64,000 nucleotides of DNA from the NCBI GenBank assembly GCA_963716735.1, contig OY970321.1, forward strand, positions 1,922,001-1,986,000, read 5' to 3'. Made by a program: the position numbers and the translations under genes. Under the pieces are notes generated by a model. It was given only the letters and a program-made list of their open reading frames with translations, searched no databases and had not been told where the DNA came from. Shown here in pieces: positions 1-9,618 of the stretch. Within the stretch, counting starts at the first letter, position 1. Every line of letters starts with the position of its first letter. This DNA is from VRUE01 sp963716735. Its GTDB lineage: Bacteria > Actinomycetota > Thermoleophilia > Solirubrobacterales > 70-9.

Positions 1-591
1 CGGCGGCACGATGCGGACGCCGTTATGGCCGTTCATCCCGTTCGGGACGTAGGTGGGCATGTGCCAGACCGTCGCGTCGTACTCCTCGATCAGCGGCTGC
101 AGGCGGGCGATCGGTGCCGGGTTGGGCTCGGAGAGGTCGATGTGGCAGCGCCAGACCCAGTTGCGGCTTTGGTCGGTGGCGCCGCGGCGCAGCCCGATCG
201 GCTGCGGGTCGTGGACGATGATCGTGTCCCACTCGCCTTTCAGGCCCTCGGCGTTGATCGCGTTGATTTCGTCGAACACCGCCCACTGCTCGTCGCTCAG
301 CGTCTCCTCGGCGCCCTGCAGCGAGTTGTGCAGGAGCTTGGTCGCGTTGAAGAACTCCTCCTTGCCGAAGATCACGTGCCAGTGGGCGTCGATCCCGGCG
401 TCGCGCATCAACGGCACGATCGTGTAGAGGATCTCCGAGACGCCGCCGCCGAAGGCGGTGGCGCTGACATGGAGTACGCGCTGTCCCTCGAGCGGCTTGG
501 CCAGCTCGCGGATGCGTTCGCTCAGCTCCTTGCCGGCGATGTGGGTGTAGTCGGCGAGGGACTTCTGGCCGAGGCTGACTTCTTGAAGCAT
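1..591 (-). CDS. treT: Trehalose synthase-type glycosyltransferase (TreT-like), N-terminal part
   Basis: An open frame runs from the ATG at 591 to the window edge (197 codons, no stop), so the C-terminal part lies outside. It contains a GGGVSEILYTIVPLMRDAG stretch and a following HVIFGKEEFFNATKLLHNSL stretch. Both match the N-terminal Rossmann half of GT4-type trehalose synthases, which join NDP-glucose and glucose to make trehalose. The ATG lies 45 bp downstream of the protease gene stop on the same strand, so it may be the last gene of that operon or start its own unit. The family call is fairly secure. The exact substrate is inferred, since other GT4 enzymes share the fold. Confidence 0.8.
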   Translation of the reverse strand, partial: MLQEVSLGQKSLADYTHIAGKELSERIRELAKPLEGQRVLHVSATAFGGGVSEILYTIVPLMRDAGIDAHWHVIFGKEEFFNATKLLHNSLQGAEETLSDEQWAVFDEINAINAEGLKGEWDTIIVHDPQPIGLRRGATDQSRNWVWRCHIDLSEPNPAPIARLQPLIEEYDATVWHMPTYVPNGMNGHNGVRIVPP

Positions 592-635
592 CGGCGATTT
601 CTACAGGCAGCGCCGGTTGGACGACTTGCGGCTGC

Positions 636-1781
636 TCAGCCGCCCGCTTCGGCGACCGGGCGCTTACTCAACGTGACCTCCACGGTTTCCCGATCGCCAT
701 TGCCGTGGAGGACGTCGAGCTTCACCTTGTCGCCTGGCTGAAAGTCGGAGATGTAGCGGGACAGGTCGTCCGGTTGGACTACCTGGTGGCCGTTCACGGC
801 GAGGAGCGTGTCGCCGCCCGCCTGGTACGGAATCCCCTGGAAGCGGACTTTTTCGTCGCCGCCCTTCAGCCCCGCTTCGTCGGCCGGGCCACCGGGGATC
901 ACTTCAGCCAGCAGCCCGCCGTGGTCGGTGTCGAGGCCGAGCTTGGTGGCGAGCTGCGGGTAGAGCGCCTGGGTGCTGACGCCGATGTAGGCGTACTCGA
1001 CGTCGCCGGTCCGCACCAACTGCGCAATAGATCGTTTCACCGCGGAGATCGGCACGGCGAAGCCAACCCCGTTGTTGGCGCCGGAGTTGGTCTCGATCTG
1101 CTGGTTGATTCCGATCACCCGGGCGCCGGCATCGAGCAGGGGCCCGCCCGAGTTGCCGGGATTGATCGAGGCGTCGGTCTGGATCGCCCCCTCGATCTGG
1201 AACTGGGTCAGCGACCCGACCGACCGATCGGTCGCCGAGACGATCCCGACCGAGAGCGATTGTTGCTCGCCGAAGGGATTGCCGATCGCCGCAACGGGTT
1301 GGCCGACGACGAGTTCGCGGTCGTCGCCCAGCTTCAGCGGGTGCAGATCGAAGCCGTCTGGCTTCACTTCCAGCAGCGCGACGTCGGCGAAGGGGTCGAA
1401 GCCGACGATCTTCGCCGGCACCTCGTTGCGATCCGGGAACTGGACGAAGACCGCCTCGGCCTCTTTTCGGTCGTTGCCCTCGCCGTCGGTGACCACGTGG
1501 GCGTTGGTGACGATTCGGCCGTCGGTGTCGAGGACGAAGCCGGAGCCTTCGGCTGCGCCCTGGTCGAAGATCGAGCGGATCGTGACCACGCCGGGTGCGG
1601 CTTCGCGGTAGACCTGGGCCGCGTCGAAGCCCTCGCTGGCCGTCTGCACGACGACCTGGGTCGTCGTCTTGGTCGCGCCCGGGGTGACCCCACCGGACTC
1701 GTTGCCGTCACTGCCACCACAGCCGGCCAGCAGCGCCAGCACGAGTAGCAGCGCCAGCGCCGGCGCGATACGCCCGCTCAC
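636..1781 (-). CDS. HtrA/DegP-like S1C serine protease with PDZ domain, lipoprotein
   Basis: The 381-residue product begins with a hydrophobic leader ending in a lipobox (LLAG-C, Cys21), so it is probably a lipid-anchored extracytoplasmic protease. A low-complexity Thr/Gly linker follows. The trypsin-like domain has His95 (TNAHVV), Asp133 (FADVALLEV) and Ser211 (NPGNSGGP). A C-terminal PDZ domain spans about residues 265-370 and ends in a typical LxVLHGNGDRETVEV segment. Such proteases degrade or refold damaged envelope proteins. The start overlaps the histidine kinase stop by 4 bp, so the genes are translationally coupled, which suggests an envelope-stress circuit in which the two-component system controls its own protease. 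Confidence 0.93.
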   Translation of the reverse strand: MSGRIAPALALLLVLALLAGCGGSDGNESGGVTPGATKTTTQVVVQTASEGFDAAQVYREAAPGVVTIRSIFDQGAAEGSGFVLDTDGRIVTNAHVVTDGEGNDRKEAEAVFVQFPDRNEVPAKIVGFDPFADVALLEVKPDGFDLHPLKLGDDRELVVGQPVAAIGNPFGEQQSLSVGIVSATDRSVGSLTQFQIEGAIQTDASINPGNSGGPLLDAGARVIGINQQIETNSGANNGVGFAVPISAVKRSIAQLVRTGDVEYAYIGVSTQALYPQLATKLGLDTDHGGLLAEVIPGGPADEAGLKGGDEKVRFQGIPYQAGGDTLLAVNGHQVVQPDDLSRYISDFQPGDKVKLDVLHGNGDRETVEVTLSKRPVAEAGG

Positions 1782-2832
1782 GCGGTGGCCTTGGCGGGGT
1801 CAGTCAGGACCGCCGCGGGCGCTCCGGGGGAGCCCATCGGCAGGTCGAGGGTGAAGGCGGTGAAGCGGCGGCTGGAGGAGATCTCGATGCGCCCATCCAT
1901 CCGCTGTGCCAGCTCGCGTGCGATCGCCAGGCCGAGGCCCGACCCGCCCGCCGAGTCAGCGGTGTAGAAGCGCTCGAAGATGCGCTTCTGCACTCGTTGC
2001 GGAATGCCGGTGCCGTCGTCGGAGACGGTCAGCTCGGCGCGCTCGTTTACGGAGTAGATGGTCACGGTGACGCTGGTGCCCTCCGGAGTGTGGGTGAGGG
2101 CATTGTCGAGCAGGATACGGATGATCTGCCGCACCCGATCGGGGTCGGCGATCGCGACCACCGGTCGGTCGGGCGTTCGCAGCTCCAGGCGTGAGCCGCG
2201 CAGGTCGGCACGGGCCCCGAACTCGCGCGCCACGTCACGGGCGAGCGAGCTGAGGTCGACGCTGCCGATCGCCATCACGATGCCGCCGGCGTCGAGCTGA
2301 GAGAGGTTGAGCAGGTCGGCGGTGAGCTTGGTCAGCCGCTCGATCTGCTGGCGCATCGTGCGCACGAACTCGGCCCGCTCCTCGGGGCTCGGATCCTCCT
2401 CGTCGAGCAGCTCGACGAAGCCGCCCAGGCTGAAGATCGGCGTGCGCAGCTCGTGCGAGGCGTTGGCGATGAACTGCTTGCGAGCGCTGTCGAGCTCGGC
2501 GAGGCGGCGCTGCATCTCGTTGAACGTACGGGCGAGCTGACCGAGCTGACCGGAGGAGTCGACCGGAATGCGGGCGGCAAAATCGCCGTCGGCGACCGCG
2601 CGCGCGGCGTCCTCGATCCGCCTCACCCGGAGGGTGACGACCCGGGCGGAGTAGATGCCGACACCAAGCGCCATCAACAGGGCGAACAGGGCGCCGACCA
2701 GGATCGGTCCGGCGGCGCTGTGGTGGCCCTCGATTACTACGGCCCAGACGTAGACAATGATCGACGTCCCGGCTCCAATCGACAGCGATGCGGTGGTGAT
2801 CCTGCTGCCGAGCGGAGTGAGACGCAGGACTT

Positions 2833-2836
<4 letters not shown>
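1778..2836 (-). CDS. Sensor histidine kinase (HAMP-HisKA-HATPase)
   Basis: This 352-residue kinase has two N-terminal membrane segments (about 15-35 and 41-62) with almost no extracytoplasmic loop between them, so it probably senses within or near the membrane. A HAMP linker follows (about 63-115). The H box is SHELRTP with His128, the N box is LLDNALTHTP, and the G boxes are DDGTGIP and GSGLGLAI. All catalytic elements are present. It overlaps the response regulator by 4 bp upstream and the HtrA-like protease by 4 bp downstream. The arrangement resembles actinobacterial regulator-kinase-HtrA operons. The signal it detects cannot be read from sequence. Confidence 0.93.
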
Positions 2837-3528
<692 letters not shown>

Positions 3529-3617
3529 AAACACAAGAGTAGTCCGGCTGGGGAATCGGGCCGACTTGGACGGATGTGCTAGTACCAAGAACTAAGGTTG
3601 GCGGGCCGGGCGCCGAT

Positions 3618-3806
3618 ATGAGGGTCATGACGCAGCAGCGACACCTGAAGAGCCTGATCGAGGATGGGCGATATGAGTTCCAGCCAGAGCTGGTGGCGCA
3701 GGCGATGCTGCGCCGCCGGGGCGTGCGGACCCTGCTGACCGGTGCCGCCCTCAGCCCAGCTGGTCGTATCCCTTCGGCTCCAGCAGCTCGCCGCCAGGCA
3801 GCCTGA
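3618..3806 (+). CDS. Small FlgM-like protein (possible anti-sigma domain)
   Basis: This short frame (about 62 residues; ATG at 3618 or 3627) contains LKSLIEDGRYEFQPELVAQAML. It resembles the C-terminal helix pair of FlgM-type anti-sigma-28 factors, where a 'GxYxVDPxxVAxxML' pattern is typical. The C-terminal 18 codons overlap the 3' end of thiL on the opposite strand. No flagellar genes are visible nearby. If real, it could bind a sigma factor other than FliA, or be a remnant. It starts just past the divergent promoter region shared with the response regulator. The call rests on one short motif. Confidence 0.4.
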   Translation: MRVMTQQRHLKSLIEDGRYEFQPELVAQAMLRRRGVRTLLTGAALSPAGRIPSAPAARRQAA

Positions 3807-4692
3807 TCTCGACCCCCTCGCCGGCAACGACCGTGCCGATCAGGGTTGCCGGAATGGCGGCAACCCGATCGGGAGGAATCGTTGCAAGCAACTCGTAGTC
3901 TTCTCCTCCGGAGACGGCCAGAGTCAGGTCGGTGATCCCATCGGCGAGAGGCAGCGCCTTTGCGTCGATCCGCAGGCAGACCCCACTCCCCCGGGCAAGG
4001 TGATTCGCGTCTCCACCGAGCCCGTCGCTGAGATCGATCATCGCGGTGGCTCCGGCGGCCGCCAATGCCTGGCCGGCCTCCAGCCTGGGTCGGGGTTCGA
4101 GTTGTCGGCGAATGAGCGAGCGGTCGAGGTTTGGGGCGCTATGCGACCCAAACCTCGACCGCGCCTTCGCTTGGTCTTCCAAAAGAAGCAGTCCCGCCGC
4201 CGCGCCGCCGAGCTCGCCGGTCACCACGAGCGAGTCGCCGGGACGCGCTCCGGCGCGAGTCACGAGATCGTCCACGCTCTTCGCGTGGCCGACGACGGTC
4301 ATGGCGAGCGTCAGCGCTGGGGCTCGAGCCACGTCGCCGCCGGCTAGCGTCGTGCCGGTTTCCTCGGCGACCTTCATGATCCCGTCCAGTAGCTCGATGC
4401 AGCCGTCTTCGTCGAGGTCGGTGGGAATTCCCAGAACGACATAGGCCTCACCCGCGGTGGCACCCATCGCCGCCAGGTCGGAGAGGGCGACGGCGAGTGC
4501 CTTGGCACCGATCTGCGCCAGGCTGCTCCACTCACGACGAAAGTGCACCCCATCGATCAGGGCGTCCACCGACGTGGCGGTGGCGCCCCCGGGGACGGTG
4601 ATTGCGGCGTCGTCGCCGCTGCCGAGCCGCACTTGAGGCCCTGGCTGAGGCAGGCGCGCCCGGATACGGGCCAAGAGCTCGAACTCGCCCAT
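3751..4692 (-). CDS. thiL: Thiamine-monophosphate kinase
   Basis: ThiL phosphorylates thiamine monophosphate to thiamine diphosphate using ATP. The 313-residue product has the PurM/AIR-synthase-like fold: GSGDDAAI near the N-terminus, the DLAAMGATAGEAYVVLGIP helix, AGGDVARAPALTLAMTVVGHA, a GDSLVVTGELGGAAAGLLLL segment, and MIDLSDGLGGDANHLARGSGV. After the LLLLED segment, about 18-20 residues (around QAKARSRFGSHSAPNLDRS) are encoded by a 43-nt palindrome at 4120-4162 and look like an in-frame insertion. The 3' end converges with the small ORF at 3618. The gene stands apart from other thiamine genes here. Confidence 0.93.
   Translation of the reverse strand: MGEFELLARIRARLPQPGPQVRLGSGDDAAITVPGGATATSVDALIDGVHFRREWSSLAQIGAKALAVALSDLAAMGATAGEAYVVLGIPTDLDEDGCIELLDGIMKVAEETGTTLAGGDVARAPALTLAMTVVGHAKSVDDLVTRAGARPGDSLVVTGELGGAAAGLLLLEDQAKARSRFGSHSAPNLDRSLIRRQLEPRPRLEAGQALAAAGATAMIDLSDGLGGDANHLARGSGVCLRIDAKALPLADGITDLTLAVSGGEDYELLATIPPDRVAAIPATLIGTVVAGEGVEIRLPGGELLEPKGYDQLG
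4120..4162. repeat. Palindromic element inside thiL
   Basis: Arms 4120-4135 and 4147-4162 are perfect 16-bp inverted repeats. The hairpin continues past one mismatch with a 3-bp CGC/GCG stem around a TAT loop. It lies wholly within the thiL reading frame. A near-identical element (about 40 of 45 positions) lies at 44767-44813 between ccmB and ccmC. Two dispersed copies make this a repeat family rather than a chance palindrome. Confidence 0.8.
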
Positions 4693-4756
4693 GCAGCCAT
4701 TCTGCCCGCTGCGGGTATCTGGTGGCAGCCCCTGATCTGACTAAGGTGCGACAGAC

Positions 4757-5842
4757 GTGGCAGAGGACCAACCACTCCTACATAAGATCGGCGCCGCCGG
4801 CGCCAGCTTCGGCACCCGCCCCCCGCGCAGCAAGCGCGTCCGCCTCGCGATCCAGCTCGGGATCGCGATCCTCGTCTTCGGGTTCCTCGTCCTCACCGTC
4901 ATCAACCAGTGGGCGGAGATCAAGGACAAGGGCGTGCACTTTCACGTCCTCTGGCTGATCCCGGCTTGTTTGTTCCTGCCGATGTTCTACGCGCTCAGCG
5001 CGCTTGGCTGGGACCTGATCCTGCGCTTCCTCGGCTACCGGATCGGGCACGGGCGGGCGCAGGTCGCCTGGGGCCAGCCACTGCTGGCACGCTACGTCCC
5101 GGGCAGCGTCCTGTACGTGCTCGGCCGGGTGTTGCTCTCCGAGCGGGCGGGGGTGAAACGGCGCGTCACGATCGCCAGCATCGTCTACGAGCAGGCGATC
5201 TCCGCCACCTCGGCGATCGTCTTCGCCGCGTACTTCCTGATCAGCCATCCCGATCTGCAGGGCCAGCCGCTGCGCTGGGCGGTCCTCTTGCTGATTCCGC
5301 TGGCCCTGACCGTGTTGCATCCACGGGTCTTCGGCCCACTGGCCAACCGCGTCCTGCGGGCCTTCGGCCGCGAATCGCTGCCCGAGGTGATGCCGATGCG
5401 CGGCGTGATCGTCATGACCCTCTTCTACCTGGCGGTCTGGGGGGTCGTTGCGCTCGGGATGTACTGCGTCGCTCGCTCGGTGACGACCATCCCGCTGGAT
5501 GCCGGCGAAGTGCTGACCGTCGGCTCTGCGCAGGCGGTCGGCTACGTCGCCGCGCTGGTCACCCTCGTCGCCCCGGCCGGGCTCGGCATTCGCGATGCTG
5601 CTTTTGCCTGGGCGGTGAAGGGCGCGGTGGGCAACAGCTTCGCAGTGGGTTCGCTGATCGCGATCGCCGTGCGCGGGGTGCTGACCGTGGTCGAGCTGGT
5701 CTACGTCGGCCTGGTCACGGCGCTGGGCAAACGTGAGGGGTGGTCGATTCCGACCGGGGTTGTTCATCCGTCCCCCGAGGAGCAGGCGGAGGGTTCGCCT
5801 GATCGCAGCGAGACGCCGATTCACACGCCCGAGATTCTTTAG
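4757..5842 (+). CDS. Multi-spanning membrane protein, LPG-synthase TM / flippase-like family
   Basis: This 361-residue integral membrane protein starts at GTG 4757. It has about eight hydrophobic segments: one near residues 30-50, then a GSVLYVLGRVLL segment, and several in the C-terminal half. The conserved APAGLGIRDAAFAWA motif near residues 272-286 matches the lysylphosphatidylglycerol synthase TM region (UPF0104), where PxGLGxREA is typical. No soluble aminoacyl-transferase domain follows, so it is a stand-alone TM unit, possibly a lipid flippase or transporter. The charged C-terminal tail is cytoplasmic-like. The gene is flanked downstream by a strong nested hairpin. Confidence 0.75.
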   Translation: MAEDQPLLHKIGAAGASFGTRPPRSKRVRLAIQLGIAILVFGFLVLTVINQWAEIKDKGVHFHVLWLIPACLFLPMFYALSALGWDLILRFLGYRIGHGRAQVAWGQPLLARYVPGSVLYVLGRVLLSERAGVKRRVTIASIVYEQAISATSAIVFAAYFLISHPDLQGQPLRWAVLLLIPLALTVLHPRVFGPLANRVLRAFGRESLPEVMPMRGVIVMTLFYLAVWGVVALGMYCVARSVTTIPLDAGEVLTVGSAQAVGYVAALVTLVAPAGLGIRDAAFAWAVKGAVGNSFAVGSLIAIAVRGVLTVVELVYVGLVTALGKREGWSIPTGVVHPSPEEQAEGSPDRSETPIHTPEIL

Positions 5843-5858
5843 GGCTTCAGTCGGGAAG

Positions 5859-5943
5859 GGATGGATGTCCCTCGCCCCGACAAACGGCGGTCTAATAAGA
5901 CCGCCGTTTTGAGTATCCGCCGGTTCGAGGGACACCCATCCCT
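5859..5943. terminator. Nested double hairpin, bidirectional terminator-like
   Basis: The outer arms 5859-5876 and 5926-5943 are complementary with one mismatch. Inside them an inner hairpin at 5882-5910 has a perfect GGCGGTC/GACCGCC stem around TAATAA, bordered by AAA and TTTT, so it reads as an intrinsic terminator on both strands. It sits between the convergent ends of the flippase-like gene and the mannosyltransferase gene. The extra outer stem is more than a simple terminator needs. Confidence 0.75.
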
Positions 5944-5956
5944 GCCAATCGGAGAG

Positions 5957-7021
5957 CTAGAAGGGCATCCGGGCGGGGAGCTGGTACGCCGTCAGGGCGA
6001 GCGTGAGGAGTTGCAGAGGTCGGTCTCTCGAGAGAGCTACTAAGGGCAATGCCCAGATCAGGTACCAGGGGAGGAGCCAGGCGGTGGCTATTAGGAGGGC
6101 GAAGCTTGCCCAGGCCGCTGCTCTGAGCCAGTCGTTGCCGCGCCAGGTCCAGGCGAGGAGATAGATGAAGACGGCCGCAAAGATCGCCAAGGCCGTGGCG
6201 CGGACTGCGGTTGCGTCGAGACCGGTCAGACGGGCGAAGGTGATCGGCACGCTCATGTGGCTGGTGCGGTGTTGGTTTTCGCCGGCGAGCCCGATCGCGT
6301 CGAGCCAGTGCCAGCCGAAGGCGGCGTGCGCGGCCACGCCGACCGCAAGCGCCGCGAGCGCGGCCCCGGCGAGCAGCCCGACCCCAGGCCCGCCGACCCC
6401 AGTTGATGCTTTGTCCCCCCCATAGGGGCTAAAAGGCTTCATTCGTGCCGCGCCGACAAGGGCGAAAGGGGCTGCGATTGCCGCTGGGAGCTTGATCGCA
6501 AGGGCCGCTACGAAGGCTGCTCCGGTGCTCGCCTCGCGCGCCGAGAGCATCGCGGCGATGGCGACCGTCGCCAGCAGCATCGCCAGGCCGTCGTTGTGGG
6601 CGCCGCCAACCACGTGGATCAGGACGAGTGGGTTGAGGGCCACGAAGGCGGCGGCGCCCAGTGGCGAGACGCCGCGTGCGGGCGCGATGCGGGCCACCAG
6701 GACCGCGGTGCCCAGGACCGAGAGGGCGACAGCCGCCTTCAGGACCGCGACGGCGAGCCAGACCGGCAGCCAGGCGAGCGGGTAGGTGACGAGCGTGAAC
6801 AGTGGGCCGTAGGCGCTGGTCGCGTCGATCCAGGTGACGCGGGCGTAGGCGGGGTCGAACGGGGCGGCGGCCGGCGGATGTACATAAGGGTCAAGGCCGT
6901 GTACGACCCCGAGACGGGCGTAATCGACGTAGCTGTAGACGTCGTGGGAGAGCAGGACCGGGGCAAATGCGAAGGCGGCGACCAGGGCGACGGTCGCGGC
7001 CCAGAAGGAGCGCGGTGTCAA
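5957..7021 (-). CDS. GT-C type (GT87/MptB-like) polyprenyl-phosphate-dependent mannosyltransferase
   Basis: This 354-residue multi-spanning membrane protein begins with a TM helix followed by SHDVYSYVDYARLGVVHGLDPYVHPP. It resembles the catalytic loop of actinobacterial alpha-(1->6)-mannosyltransferases, where an acidic residue follows the first TM. A VNPLVLIHVVGGAHNDGL-like segment and a C-terminal WLLPWYLIWALPL segment fit the family. It probably extends lipomannan-like or cell-surface glycans from polyprenyl phosphate sugars. It is shorter than MptB (about 500 residues). It overlaps the PBP gene stop by 4 bp, so it is co-translated with a peptidoglycan synthase. An imperfect palindrome at 6404-6441 encodes the region RMKPFSPYGGDKAST. 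Confidence 0.7.
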   Translation of the reverse strand: MTPRSFWAATVALVAAFAFAPVLLSHDVYSYVDYARLGVVHGLDPYVHPPAAAPFDPAYARVTWIDATSAYGPLFTLVTYPLAWLPVWLAVAVLKAAVALSVLGTAVLVARIAPARGVSPLGAAAFVALNPLVLIHVVGGAHNDGLAMLLATVAIAAMLSAREASTGAAFVAALAIKLPAAIAAPFALVGAARMKPFSPYGGDKASTGVGGPGVGLLAGAALAALAVGVAAHAAFGWHWLDAIGLAGENQHRTSHMSVPITFARLTGLDATAVRATALAIFAAVFIYLLAWTWRGNDWLRAAAWASFALLIATAWLLPWYLIWALPLVALSRDRPLQLLTLALTAYQLPARMPF

Positions 7022-9171
7022 TCGGCGTCGGTCGCCTTGCCGTTGCCGACTCCTGCGCCCCCACTTCCATATTCCGGCGGAGGCGGCGGTGCCGGCGTCG
7101 GCTTCTGCCCGGCACCCGGCGCGTAGGCGTCGGGGTCATAGCCGCCGGTTGCTTCTTTCCCCAGCCGTTCCGCTTCGCTTTCTGCGCCATCTCCTCCGCC
7201 ACTCTCAGTGGAGGAGACGCCGCCGCTTCCCGGGCTCGAGGCGGTGTACCGGCCATAGAACGGCGCCCAGCTGATCGTCTGCTTGGGCTCATCGAATTCC
7301 TCGCAGGGGATTTCGGCGTTGGTGTAGAGGGAGTGCCAGATTTCAGCCGGGAAGGTGCCGCCGTAGACGGTCGTGCCGTGGACGCTGGTCATTTCGATCG
7401 CGTTCGATTGCGGGTAGCCGACCCAGACCACGGTCGCCAGGTTGGGTTGGATGCCGGCGAACCAGGCGTCGGTGAAGTTGTCGGTCGTGCCGGTCTTGCC
7501 GCCCTGGCCGGGGCAGCCGGTGTAGGCGGCGGTGCCGGTGCCTTCGGTGATGTTGTCGTTCAGGAGGCGCCAGACCTCGTAAGCGACCGCTTCCGGTACG
7601 ACCCGCCTCGGGTCGGGACGCTCAGGTCGCTCGGTGCGGCCGTCGGGGAAGACGACGCGGCGGATCGCGATCGGGTTGCGGTGGATGCCGCCGGCGGCGA
7701 GGGTCGCGTAGGCGTCGGCCATTTCCAGCGGCGAGACGCCGATCCGCAGGCCGCCGATCCCCTCGGCGGGGATGCCGTCGAGCTCGCTTTCGATCCCCAT
7801 CGACTTCGCCGTCGCCGCGACCTGCCGCGGACCGACGTCGAGGTCGAGCTGGGCGAAGACGGTGTTGTCGGAGGCGACGGTCGCCTGCTGCAGATTGACC
7901 CTTCCCAGGTAGCCCTCGTCCGCGGTGCTCACTTCCCAGTGACCCCACTTGGGCAGGTCGAGATCGAGGTGCTTGGAGGTGTAGTAGGTCGAGTAGGGGT
8001 CGATCCCTTGCTTTATCGCCGCGGTGAGGACGAAGGACTTGAAGGTCGAGCCGGGCTGGCGATGGCCCTGGGCGGCGAGGTTGAACTTGCTCTGTTCGTA
8101 GTCGGAGCTGGAGACCATCGCCTCGATCTGCCCGTTGCGGGGGTCGATCGAGACCAGCGCGGAGGAGGGGTCTTCCGGGTAGGGGAGGGTCGAGCGCGCC
8201 GCTTCCAGGCCGACCTCCTGCAGGCGCGGCTCGATCGTCGTGTATACGTCGAGGCCGCCTTTGCGCACGGTGTTCACCCCGTAGGCCACGAGCAGCTTGT
8301 CCTCCACGTAGTCGAAGAAGTAGGGCTGGCGCTTGTCGAAGTAGCCTTGGTCGAGGTCCAGCTCGAGGCCGCGTCGCTGTCCCTGTTGCGCTCGCTGCTC
8401 TGAGATGTAGCCGAGCTGGGCCATCTCCGAGAGCACGGTGTTGCGCCTGGCCCGTGCCTCGCGGGGGTTGAGCACGGGGTTGTATTCGGACGGCGCCTGT
8501 GGCAGCCCGGCGAGCAGCGCCGCCTGCTCCAGGCTCAGCTTCCAGACCGGCCGCGAGAAGTAGAACTTCGAGGCGGCCTGGACGCCGACCGCGGTGGCGC
8601 CCTCGAGCGTCCCGTAGGAGGCGGTGTTGAGGTACTGGCCGAGGATCTCGTTGCGCGAGTGGCGTTCGGCGTACTCGACCGCCAGCTGCGCCTCGATGAT
8701 CTTGCGTTCGAGATTGCGGGCCGGGTTGGAGATGCAGAGGTTGCGGACGAGCTGTTGGGTGATCGTCGAGCCTCCCTCGACCGTCTTGCCAGCTTCCAGG
8801 TTCTTGAGCGCGGCGCGGGCGATGCCCTCGGGGTCGATGCCGCCGTGTTCGTAGAAGCGCTGGTCCTCGATCGCGACGGTCGCGCGCTGCAGGCTCTTCG
8901 GGATGCGGTCGATCGAGATCGGCGCACGTGCTTCTTCGGACTCGATCACGCCGAGCTTGCTGCCGTCGGCGGCGAAGAGAGTCGAGTTGCCGCCCTTGTC
9001 GACCGGCTTGCAGGTGGCGAGCGAGGGCGCCTTCGCGGCGACGTCGAGCACCCAGGAGACGACGCCGATGGTGCCAATCGCGAGCAGCGCGACGACGCCG
9101 ATGCCGGCGAAGAGCAGCTTGCCGCGCGCGCCTCCCCGGTGCCGCTGACGGCGACGATTGCGCTGCGTCAT
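7018..9171 (-). CDS. Class A penicillin-binding protein (GT51 + transpeptidase)
   Basis: This 717-residue bifunctional peptidoglycan synthase has a basic cytoplasmic N-terminus and one TM anchor (about 18-42). The GT51 domain has the catalytic EDQRFYEHGG motif (Glu102) and GGSTITQQ (about 133-140). The penicillin-binding domain has the STFK serine motif (Ser375), SDN (434-436) and KTGT (559-562). The C-terminus is a Ser/Gly/Pro-rich tail, likely in the wall. It polymerises lipid II and crosslinks stem peptides outside the membrane. It is the first gene of a two-gene unit with the mannosyltransferase and diverges from the mscS gene. Confidence 0.95.
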   Translation of the reverse strand: MTQRNRRRQRHRGGARGKLLFAGIGVVALLAIGTIGVVSWVLDVAAKAPSLATCKPVDKGGNSTLFAADGSKLGVIESEEARAPISIDRIPKSLQRATVAIEDQRFYEHGGIDPEGIARAALKNLEAGKTVEGGSTITQQLVRNLCISNPARNLERKIIEAQLAVEYAERHSRNEILGQYLNTASYGTLEGATAVGVQAASKFYFSRPVWKLSLEQAALLAGLPQAPSEYNPVLNPREARARRNTVLSEMAQLGYISEQRAQQGQRRGLELDLDQGYFDKRQPYFFDYVEDKLLVAYGVNTVRKGGLDVYTTIEPRLQEVGLEAARSTLPYPEDPSSALVSIDPRNGQIEAMVSSSDYEQSKFNLAAQGHRQPGSTFKSFVLTAAIKQGIDPYSTYYTSKHLDLDLPKWGHWEVSTADEGYLGRVNLQQATVASDNTVFAQLDLDVGPRQVAATAKSMGIESELDGIPAEGIGGLRIGVSPLEMADAYATLAAGGIHRNPIAIRRVVFPDGRTERPERPDPRRVVPEAVAYEVWRLLNDNITEGTGTAAYTGCPGQGGKTGTTDNFTDAWFAGIQPNLATVVWVGYPQSNAIEMTSVHGTTVYGGTFPAEIWHSLYTNAEIPCEEFDEPKQTISWAPFYGRYTASSPGSGGVSSTESGGGDGAESEAERLGKEATGGYDPDAYAPGAGQKPTPAPPPPPEYGSGGAGVGNGKATDAD

Positions 9172-9201
9172 GCGGAAAGCGTACTTCGCCCCGAGGGGCG
9201 C

Positions 9202-9618
9202 TCAGGCCTGCGTGTCGGCGGTGGAGAGGTTGTGGACGATCCCCTCGACCAGCATCTGGTTGGGGATCACCACGGCGGTGCCGTCGCCGGGGTCGACGTA
9301 GGTGTAGGAGAGGGTGATGTCGAGGACGCGGCCCTCGACTTCCTCGAAGGAGATCCGGTCGCCGATCCGGATCGGCTGGGAGATCGCCAACTGCACCCCG
9401 GCGACCATGTTGGCGATCGTGTGCTGGGCGGCGAAGCCGATGATCGCGGCCAGCACCGCGGTCGAGGCGAGGATGCCGGTGGCGATGCGCTTGAACTCGG
9501 TGAACTGGCTCAGTGCGATCGCCACCAGGACGATGAAGACGATCAGGATCGTGAGTCGCCGCAGGAAGCGCAGACGCGTCTTCGTGGACCGTGAGACCTG
9601 TGAGACTGCCGGCGTCAT
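9202..9618 (-). CDS. Short MscS-family mechanosensitive channel
   Basis: The chosen start gives 138 residues: an N-terminal TM helix (RLTILIVFIVLVAIAL), then the pore-lining TM3 and the beta domain. The signature AIIGFAAQHTIANMVAGVQL followed by QPIRIGDRI and VVIPNQML is typical of MscS channels that release solutes under hypo-osmotic stress. It is near minimal length, lacking the extra N-terminal helices and C-terminal cage of E. coli MscS. A longer frame upstream exists but overlaps the divergent CPBP gene. The ATG at 9618 shares two bases with the divergent gene's ATG at 9617. Confidence 0.85.
   Translation of the reverse strand: MTPAVSQVSRSTKTRLRFLRRLTILIVFIVLVAIALSQFTEFKRIATGILASTAVLAAIIGFAAQHTIANMVAGVQLAISQPIRIGDRISFEEVEGRVLDITLSYTYVDPGDGTAVVIPNQMLVEGIVHNLSTADTQA

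Noticed and set aside
25..741. Plus-strand protein at the left edge
   Set aside because: The minus strand encodes a clear trehalose synthase N-terminus and the HtrA-like protease end in this stretch.
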